Assembly (NCBI RefSeq): GCF_032854445.1
Contig: NC_088299.1
Span: 14,563,608 to 14,627,607, forward strand
From: Liolophura sinensis
Lineage: Eukaryota; Mollusca; Polyplacophora; Chitonida; Chitonidae
Length of the DNA: 64,000 bases
Direction: 5' to 3'
Shown: one piece after another, positions 58,101 to 64,000 of the stretch
Layout: every line of letters begins with the position of its first letter
How positions within the stretch are numbered: position 1 is the first letter of the stretch
Translations under genes and position numbers: made by a program
Notes under the pieces: model-generated
Told to the model about the DNA's origin: nothing
The model's input: only the letters and a program-made list of their open reading frames with translations
Database searches by the model: none

Positions 58101-61100
58101 ACAATTAAAGAACTTAAAAGATTGGTGTTCAGACTTAGCCACTGGTCCTAATTATAAAGATTATAACCTGATTAAACAGCATGTTATCGAGAGGGCTTCT
58201 GGGAAACCTGATAATGACTAAATTCACCCAAAACAAAACATTTACTGCCCTCAGCCGGCTTGTTGAAATTTCGATTTATGACAATGATATCTCTGACCAG
58301 ATTCAGATTCTGAGTTTTCAGACTCTGAATTTGATCTTAATCTGTCCAGTCATTTCCAACCACACTAGCAACATGTACAGGTAAGCTATAGTTTTATCCT
58401 GTGATACACTGTGCAGTTCGCATGATTATCTTAAGGTTTAATATTTATTTACTATTTTCTCCCTCCGTCCGCTTCATGATAAATATCATTCCATAACCCA
58501 AGGGATTCTAAATTCATACCTATATGTGATGACCACTATACCGCTACATGTTATTATGGGCAAGCTTATACCCACAGCGGCCATTAGCTGTATACAATAT
58601 AAATACACGTACAGTGTGGACGTAGGCATCAAAGTACAGAAATTTACTATCTATCAGTTTTCAGTTCAGTTAACAGTTAACTGCTGTGCACAGGTGCCAT
58701 TTTGGAAATTCAGCTGTATTTCTCTTGTAGCTTTCAGCTATATAATGACAGGAGCAGATATGGCTTTTTTTTGGTGAGTACAAAATCCTTCCGTGTTGTG
58801 CTGTAAATCCATGCCTTCCTGAGGGCCAAATCGTCTGAAAACTTGAGAAAACAAACTCCTGGGTTCTTTGAGGACCTGTTTTTACAAGCTTTTTTAACGC
58901 TGAACTAAATGGCAAACTCTGACAGCTTGTAAAGCTTGGACTTGTATGGCGTAACTCGGCGGAGGTTACAGGGTGTTGGTGGAAAAAATACATAACACCA
59001 GACTCATTATCTAGTGATTTTAAGTGCCGTATTACTCAGTTTAACGTGCCCTTTATCAGTATTTTTTACATCCAATTTATCAATATGTACAGGGGTAGCC
59101 AATTATGAATTAATAGTAAATCTGAACACTAATCCTTTGAGCATTTACCTTGACAAGGATTCTAATACATAATAAACACAACCCTCATGTGTTTATGCTT
59201 CACAAGCATGAAAAACCTGAGCTCAATACCAGCAGTACTTTTGTGATACCATCCATAACATTTACCTTAACACTGAATCTATTCTACACAACAGAGTTCG
59301 AGTGATGGAACAAGCCCCTCATGTTGTGCTTTACATGATGATGTATGCAAAACCTGAGCTCAATACAAGCAGTACTTTTGTGATACCATCCATAACATTT
59401 ACCTTAACACTGAATCTATTCTACACAGCAGAGTTTGAGCGATGGAACAAGCCCCTGAGGTTGTGCTTTACATGATGATGTATGCAAAACCTGAGCTCAA
59501 TACAAGCAGTACTTTTGTGATACCATCCATAACATTTACCTTAACACTGAATCTATTCTACACAACAGAGTTCGATTGATGGAACAAGCCCCTCATGTTG
59601 TGCTTTACATGATGATGTATGCAAAACCTGAGCTCAATACCAGCAGTACTTTTGTGATACCATCCATAACATTTACCTTAACACTGAATCTATTCTACAC
59701 AGCAGAGTTTGAGCGATGGAACAAGCCCCTGAGGTTGTGCTTTACATGATGATGTATGCAAAACCTGAGCTCAATACCAGCAGTACTTTTGTGATACCAT
59801 CCATAACATTTACCTTAACACTGAATCTATTCTACACAGCAGAGTTTGAGCGATGGAACAAGCCCCCGAGGTTGTGCTTTACATGATGTATGCAAAACCT
59901 GAGCTCAATACAAGCAGTACTTTTGTGATACCATCCATAACATTTACCTTAACACTGAATCTATTCTACACAGCAGAGTTTGAGCGATGGAACAAGCCCC
60001 TCATGTCGTGCTTTACATGATGATGTATGCAAAACCTGAGCTCAATACAAGCAGTACTTTTGTGATACCATCCATAACATTTACCTTAACACTGAATCTA
60101 TTCTACACAGCAGAGTTTGAGCGATGGAACAAGCCCCCGAGGTTGTGCTTTACATGATGTATGCAAAACCTGAGCTCAATACAAGCAGTACTTTTGTGAT
60201 ACCACCCCTAACATCTACCTTAACACTGAATCTATTATACACAACAGAGTTCGAGCGATGGAACAAGCGCCTCATGTCGTGCTTTACATGATGATGTATG
60301 CAAAACCTGAGCTCAATACAAGCAGTACTTTTGTGATACCACCCCTAACATCTACCTTAACACTGAATCTATTATACACAACAGAGTTCGAGCGATGGAA
60401 CAAGCCCCTCATGTTGTGCCTTACATGATGATGTACGCAAAACCTAAGCTCAATGTATGCAGTATGTCTTCAGATACTACCCCTAACATTTACCTCAATG
60501 ATTACAATAAACAGGAAGCTAAGTCGTACATTTTGTAATTTATGACAAGTAATAAATAGGCACGTAGGGCATCAAAAATGGAACACCCACCTTTTGTTAT
60601 TCTGCTTTACATGTACATGTATTCAAACCCCGGGTTCAATACAAACAGTAGTTTTTTAAGATACATGTACCACACCTGACATTAACAGCTTTCATGGTTG
60701 TTATGCTCCACTTGGGCTACATTATGTACTTTGTACAGGCATGCTAAAAAAAGGTATGCGCCCTGTCATACCTAAAGGTAGCTTAATTGTATCCCAGAGC
60801 ATTTTAACACTCTTTTGCAACATCACAATCTTAAACCCAGAAAACCTTGATCTTGCCCCTGTAAAGTCTGCTGTATGCATGCGCATGGCACATGTATATG
60901 TCAGACAGCAGTGTGCTGAGAAACTGGAATGTCTTATTCTCAGAATCTTTAGCGAGATACAGTGTAAGTTTGTTTTCTTAGAAAAAATAATTGAATATTC
61001 AACAAATCAGCAATTTCCTTTGTTAAAATCAGGTGTGTTACAACTTAGAAGATAATAATAACTGAAATTTAATTTTTTCGTTTTTCAGGAATGTAGCCGA

Positions 61101-62438
61101 CAAATATGCTGAACAAAGAATCTTCACTTTTTCAGGACTCAGCGTATGGCCTCATTCAGGAGTAATGGGCATATCAGTTTTTCTGGCATATACATGTATT
61201 GTAGGCGTTTTATTGTAAAAATGAATCGTAACATAAACATAAACCAGGGAACTCTGTTCTATATACCACTGTATCAACTCATCACCTGTTCCTATCATGT
61301 CTGGTTGTATGGCTATACACATCAAATTGGTTTTGAGTTGAAGGAGGCTATACTCAACATTTATTCAGTCATGCAAGGGCTACCAGCTTCAACTTCAAAA
61401 TGACTGGGCGACGAAAAATCGTGTATTCGTAGTGAGCCACCAGACTTTCGTAAGTAACTCAAAGGTGTCATCTTCCATGTGTGACATACCGATACAATAC
61501 TGATCCACATATGTGGAAGGCACACCATGGCTGAAACAGATTTACAGGCAACTACCTCACATGATTTTCTGATTTTGTGAAAACTGGGGCATTAACTATA
61601 TTGCACAGGAACAGTATGAACAGATTTAGTCCAAAGACAACTTGTATAACATTGGTGTTTGCTCTCTGCAGATCGAGAGAACCACAAGCTGGACAAAGGG
61701 CCACTTAACCACAGCAAACACAGTTAAAGGTTAAGTCACTACGTCGAATAGACATTTGTCCAGAAGTATAAATATTGACTTACCTGCCTGGAACACTTTA
61801 GATTTCATGCTGTCTATCAGCCGAATCTTGGACTTCGGGGTTCCTTTTCCATTGCCTAAGCATCCCGACCCATTAGGGTTTGTGAAACTTGCTTTCTTGA
61901 TATCCAACTTGAGCTTTTTGAGTTTTCTGCTCTCCTTCTTTGACACCAGAGAGTTGTTTGTTTTAGATTTTGAGGGTTCAGTTCCAACATCCTCGTTAAG
62001 AGAGTACCTGATACAGTCATCATCAGAAGAGGAACTTTCATCCGGCAACTCCAAACTTTCTCGTTTCCTTTTTGTATTGGTGGTTGAAAGTTTTTCTTTC
62101 GAGGACTTGTGTGGCTTATGCAGTTTCTTACCAGAACTCTTAAGGGCTTTAGTCTTTGGTGCTTTGTTCTGCTTTATTATTGGCTTGCCCTTTTTAACAA
62201 CAGGCTTTTTGGAGCTTGCTTTGGATTTTCGGATTAGTTCTTTGTTATTCTCTTCGAAAGTTTTGATCATTTTCATGCAAGACTTCAGATTTTGCAATGG
62301 TTCCCAAGTATCTTCTTCAGGACCAAAGTTTTGCCAGCGAATGAGGTACAAAGGACGGCCATTCTGGATCTTTCGACTTAAAATCTTGGATACCTGAAAC
62401 AGATCACAACTGCATGTACAATACACTTCATCAGCCAT
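48956..62438 (-). CDS. CDYL: CDYL-like chromodomain and crotonase-fold protein
   Basis: Exons in transcript order: 61784-62438, 53765-54195, 51699-51862, 50603-50813, 49714-49857, 48956-49117. All are GT-AG and phase-matched; 1767 nt (588 aa plus stop), close to the usual length. The chromodomain spans about residues 12-63, with methyl-lysine cage positions F14, W35 and F38. A Lys/Ser-rich basic linker (about 65-145) ends in TKRKRES and an acidic SSSSDDD stretch. The crotonase-like domain runs from about 330 to the end. Both catalytic Glu of enoyl-CoA hydratase are replaced (G-M-G-V-G for G-G-G-x-E; L-P-Y for Q-P-E). P-Y is also found in CDY/CDYL proteins. Family role: H3K9/H3K27-methyl reader and nuclear corepressor; crotonyl-CoA hydratase activity has been reported. 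ATG at 62436-62438 has A at -3 and G at +4. Confidence 0.88.
49714..49857 (-). CDS. CDYL: CDYL-like exon 5: crotonase domain
   Basis: Encodes ANELLFAGRKITAIEAYQLG, LVSQVFWPTSMMQDVIPRVQ, NMAMNSAK. G-L-V-S-Q-V-F-W-P-T is a CDY-family signature. 144 nt, phase 0 both ends. Confidence 0.88.
49985..50195 (-). mobile_element. SINE family 1 copy in a CDYL intron
   Basis: Tail '(attt)n gattggtgttttacgcc', 'acgacggcggccagcattat', 'gccgagcccgggggaaaccc', 'ggccggagaggaacccagca' and 'ggacttgaactcacagcgac'. This is the best preserved copy in the window. Confidence 0.88.
50603..50813 (-). CDS. CDYL: CDYL-like exon 4: crotonase core
   Basis: Encodes DLTKTFITFPKPVVAVVNGP, AIGMGVGLLPLCDVIYASDK, then LPYGRLGQTPEGGLSFTLP. 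It holds the second oxyanion-hole segment and both positions where catalytic Glu would be (here Gly and Tyr). Acceptor TTTTTCTAG, donor CCCATG|GTATGT. Confidence 0.88.
51699..51862 (-). CDS. CDYL: CDYL-like exon 3: crotonase domain
   Basis: Encodes VIQEIVSAMNYAKYDDSRLV, MFSGLGSMFCSGVDLHYLL, ending AIR in phase 2 (ATTAG|GTGAGC). F-C-S-G-V-D-L is the first oxyanion-hole segment of the family. Confidence 0.87.
51975..52885. repeat. Minisatellite, 21-bp unit, about 43 copies, in CDYL intron 2
   Basis: Unit 'aactacatgccagtttgtct' + 't'. Sub-blocks with 'gatgctag', 'acacactag' and 'acctgccag' recur in the same order several times, showing a higher-order repeat of about 10 units. It lies just beyond exon 3. 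Confidence 0.95.
53040..53190. mobile_element. Degenerate SINE-like repeat (third type)
   Basis: 'cttcatgccatgcttaagaa', 'atatggtggccagtttgggt', 'ggacgaaaatagagtgcctg' and 'gaacttcccaccaat' match the repeat at 32255-32420. Confidence 0.4.
53540..53685 (-). mobile_element. Degenerate SINE family 1 copy
   Basis: 'ttgactggaattttactcag', 'acaatggctgccaatattat', 'gtgaaacctatgaccatctg' and 'caggctgctgacaaagc' follow the family order with many substitutions. Confidence 0.55.
53765..54195 (-). CDS. CDYL: CDYL-like exon 2: linker and start of crotonase domain
   Basis: Joins exon 1 as A-G|CT (Ala), then HRPVSPVSGFNSVKS, a Ser/Pro-rich linker, basic KKGPKREKP, acidic SDDDEDDD, and YKDIVVKKCPGYTQIWLFSN ... 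NALNPQ, the first strand of the crotonase fold. Donor CCTCAG|GTAAGT, phase 0. Confidence 0.85.
54228..54425. repeat. SINE-like segment with (TA)n and a 21-bp tandem repeat
   Basis: 'attgattgattggtgtttaa', a (TA) run at 54257-54276 and 'ggagtaaaccaccgaccttt', followed by four copies of 'cacaagtgtcacactgattt' + 't'. It abuts exon 2 of the CDYL-like gene (about 30 bp). Confidence 0.6.
55300..55480. repeat. Dispersed repeat (copy 2), with inverted copy at about 55820-55880
   Basis: Shares 'gaaagagcaactttcagtg' and later blocks with 19590-19830. An inverted copy ('cactgaaagttgctctttca', 'aagttgaggaatt') lies about 400 bp away, so transcripts of this intron could fold there. Confidence 0.55.
56335..56440. 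repeat. Two-copy 60-bp tandem repeat
   Basis: 'caatggggcctgcttacaca' + 'ggtattgtagaccctaccc' + 'tgagttta' occurs twice with few changes. Confidence 0.8.
56941..57113 (-). mobile_element. SINE family 1 copy with perfect 13-bp target duplication
   Basis: Flanked by 'cccttgagtatta' at 56941-56953 and again at 57101-57113. Between them lies the family tail and body (attt repeats, 'ttgattggtgctttacactg', 'cggccagcactatggtgggg', 'gcagacctt'), without the tRNA head. This shows target-primed retrotransposition with 5' truncation, probably recent. Confidence 0.9.
57243..57850. repeat. 100-bp tandem repeat, 6 copies
   Basis: Unit contains 'gtacacgtaggtttagctag', 'cggagtgccttagtgtcttt', 'gagacaccatattctgagaa' and 'aattagcatgggagaaatgg'. 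Copies are nearly identical apart from 'cttaagtgtc' or 'cttagtgtc'. Confidence 0.95.
57860..59145. other. No gene recognised in this part of CDYL intron 1
   Basis: Mostly unique sequence. An open stretch at 58006-58221 on the plus strand looks somewhat protein-like (basic, L/K-rich, 71 codons) but has no recognised domain or splice partner. It may be a fragment of a mobile element. Confidence 0.3.
59150..60470. repeat. 137-bp tandem repeat, about 9 copies
   Basis: Unit contains 'aacactgaatctattctaca', 'gagtttgagcgatggaacaa', 'gctttacatgatgatgtatg', 'caaaacctgagctcaataca' and 'agcagtacttttgtgatacc'. Outer copies are diverged (also 60480-60700). Related single units lie 25 kb away at 34375-35225 in a TRAF7-like intron. 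Confidence 0.93.
60740..61780. other. No gene recognised
   Basis: Intronic relative to the CDYL-like gene. Two plus-strand open stretches (60741-61055, 61146-61403) lack any recognisable domain or splice context. Confidence 0.35.
61784..62438 (-). CDS. CDYL: CDYL-like exon 1: chromodomain and basic linker
   Basis: Starts MADEVYCTCSCDLFQVSKIL and continues through YLIRWQNFGPEEDTWEP, the chromodomain. It ends TTCCAGGCAG|GTAAGT in phase 1. A good acceptor-like CTGTTTCAG lies just before VSKIL (62393), so an alternative upstream first exon joining there in phase 0 is possible. The read-through version is preferred because D-L-F-Q-V-S-K-I-L aligns with the chromodomain start. Confidence 0.85.
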
Positions 62439-64000
62439 GTTAATATAAAAAGCCTACAGCAAAGGGAATTAAGCTTGTTTAATATGATACAGAACGGCAG
62501 CAAGATTAAGAGTCTCTGTACTGAAGTTTAAGACATGGGAGCAAATTACACAGAACCATTATTACCCTTCGTCAACAGAATCTGTAGGGGTAGGGAAATA
62601 CAGGACAATGTAACATGGATTTTCAAGAATATTAGTTTCTTGAATTTTTTAAATTTGCTGGCTGAGTTTAATTTTTCTGTTGCCAGCTGATTAAAATAAA
62701 TTTAAAGTTTGTCAGATCTAATCTTCATACCTGTCTTCTCAAAGTACAAAAGTAAATGGGACTTTAGTATCTTAATCTACCTCTTATGCATCAAAACAGA
62801 TATTTATATACCAGCTGTCAACAAAGATGAATATTACACGTCAATAACTGAAAGGCCAATTCCCGAAGCAACGTTTAACACTACCTAGCAAAGAACCAAA
62901 AGGGTATACACGAGTACTAAAACACGAGGGAATCATGCAAAGAGTAGCAGTCAAGAGTTTTCAATGATGCTGGATGGACACAAGGTATGTTCTAGACAAC
63001 TGAGTGAAATCATTATACAAATGTTAATACTCAGCTTAGTTTTCAATACACTTTTGATAAACTCTGCCACGTTCATAATGAGCAACTTTAAAGTTAATCA
63101 CAACTGTTGTTTTATTCTTGTTTGGTCATTTTAATCCGAAACTCAGCCATATTATTGTTAATTCTTATTCTTCCTTCATCACACGTCGGCCTATACACAC
63201 CAAGGTATATTTCAAAAGCATCATTTTACAAATATAAGCAGATAAAATCAATGTTCTTGTGAAGCATAGTCTAATAAATACTGTTTTTTTATTACTGTTT
63301 TCATTATCGCCAATTTCACCACATAAAATTAATAAATTCCACCAATCTTGTCTGACTCGCATGCAACAAGTGAACAAATTTGCCAATACTGTAAATGCCT
63401 TTCTATTTTCACTGATATTATCTTTCACCGATTTGCTATGAAAACATGTTAGAGAAATTTAAATTTTGTGGATATGCACACATATACATGTAGATATATA
63501 TAAAGATGGTAAGGAAATGTCACCTGTGAGACAGAAGACAAAACTCATCAAAATTAAAAAAAAAAAGGCAAGAAATGATGCATGTATCACAACAGGTGGC
63601 CATTAATGGCATAAACAACAAGAGGCAGGTTACAGCCTTTCTGGTCATGAGCAAAGCCCATGACCTCATGCCACCCTATGCCACCTACACAACAGGTGGG
63701 ATCCTATGTAATGTGACATTCCCCGCTGGTTGGAACATCCCCCCCACTAAGATTGATAGACTCATCCAGATATGCAGACATGGTCAATGGACCATATTCT
63801 CAAAAAGAACAGAAAGTCTTAACGGAAGACAGTAAGGAAGCAACAAAAAGTGCTTGGTGACAAGTGGACAAACATCCTGTATGTGAGCTACACGCATGTG
63901 CACAGACTTATACTTCTCTGTCAACAAAGAGTTTAAGGACAACCAAAAGAGGAATTATTCCACAGTTGCATATTTTGCAAACAGGTCATTACAACAACAT
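62439..64000. other. Upstream region of the CDYL-like gene; no gene recognised
   Basis: Should hold the promoter or a non-coding first exon of the CDYL-like gene. The open stretch 63575-63835 (+) has no recognised domain. An A-run lies near 63558. Confidence 0.35.

Noticed and set aside
58006..58221. 71-codon protein-like frame in CDYL intron 1
   Set aside because: No ATG context, splice partner or recognised domain. Noted only as a possible mobile-element scrap.
61756..62397. 213-codon plus-strand frame
   Set aside because: Exact antisense shadow of CDYL-like exon 1; its composition mirrors the Lys/Ser-rich linker.
63575..63835. 86-codon frame near the right edge
   Set aside because: No domain or splice support; length is within chance for this composition.
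1..64000. Viral or prokaryotic mobile genes
   Set aside because: No capsid, reverse transcriptase, integrase or bacterial-type operon was recognised on either strand.

Overview
The window is genomic DNA of an animal, most likely a marine invertebrate such as a mollusc or another lophotrochozoan. Genes are split into many short exons with GT-AG introns, the two main proteins are metazoan regulators, and the sequence between exons is full of tRNA-derived SINEs, MITE-like elements and long minisatellites. Species cannot be fixed from the sequence alone. All three genes recognised lie on the minus strand.

Layout. At the left edge (56-698) are the first two coding exons of a secreted protein whose remainder lies outside the window. 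From 42112 down to 11180 is a TRAF7-type E3 ubiquitin ligase (RING, TRAF-type zinc fingers, coiled coil, WD40 propeller). I rebuilt it from 15 phase-matched exons giving 588 codons plus stop. From 62438 down to 48956 is a CDYL-type chromodomain plus crotonase-fold protein, rebuilt from six phase-matched exons, also 588 codons plus stop. No gene was recognised in 42.1-48.9 kb or beyond 62.5 kb.

Main points. (1) The TRAF7-like gene holds two tandem homologous exons (16795-16943 and 16122-16270). Each is exactly 149 nt, with the same phases and about 58% protein identity. Either keeps the frame, but both together would hit a stop within 12 codons. This is the signature of mutually exclusive exons and would swap one WD40 segment. 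A 19-base G run follows the first exon's donor, and a MITE-like palindrome lies between the two. (2) Two of the large intronic minisatellites appear to be amplified exon-intron junctions. A 53-bp array (about 37226-38820) repeats the last 44 nt of the coiled-coil exon plus its splice donor. An 87-bp array (about 27440-31545) repeats an acceptor-like segment related to the start of the WD exon at 27329-27433. In both, many copies have lost the splice dinucleotide. (3) At least ten unrelated tandem arrays inflate the TRAF7-like gene to about 31 kb for 1.8 kb of coding sequence. A further 3.8-kb array of a 44-bp unit with an 88-bp higher-order period lies just 3' of it. (4) A decayed PIF/Harbinger-like transposon of about 5 kb, with terminal inverted repeats and a remnant of a MADF/BESS-like protein, sits in a TRAF7 intron.

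The TRAF7-like ligase (ubiquitin signalling) and the CDYL-like reader/corepressor (chromatin) are tandem neighbours about 6.8 kb apart. Nothing in the sequence shows that they act together.
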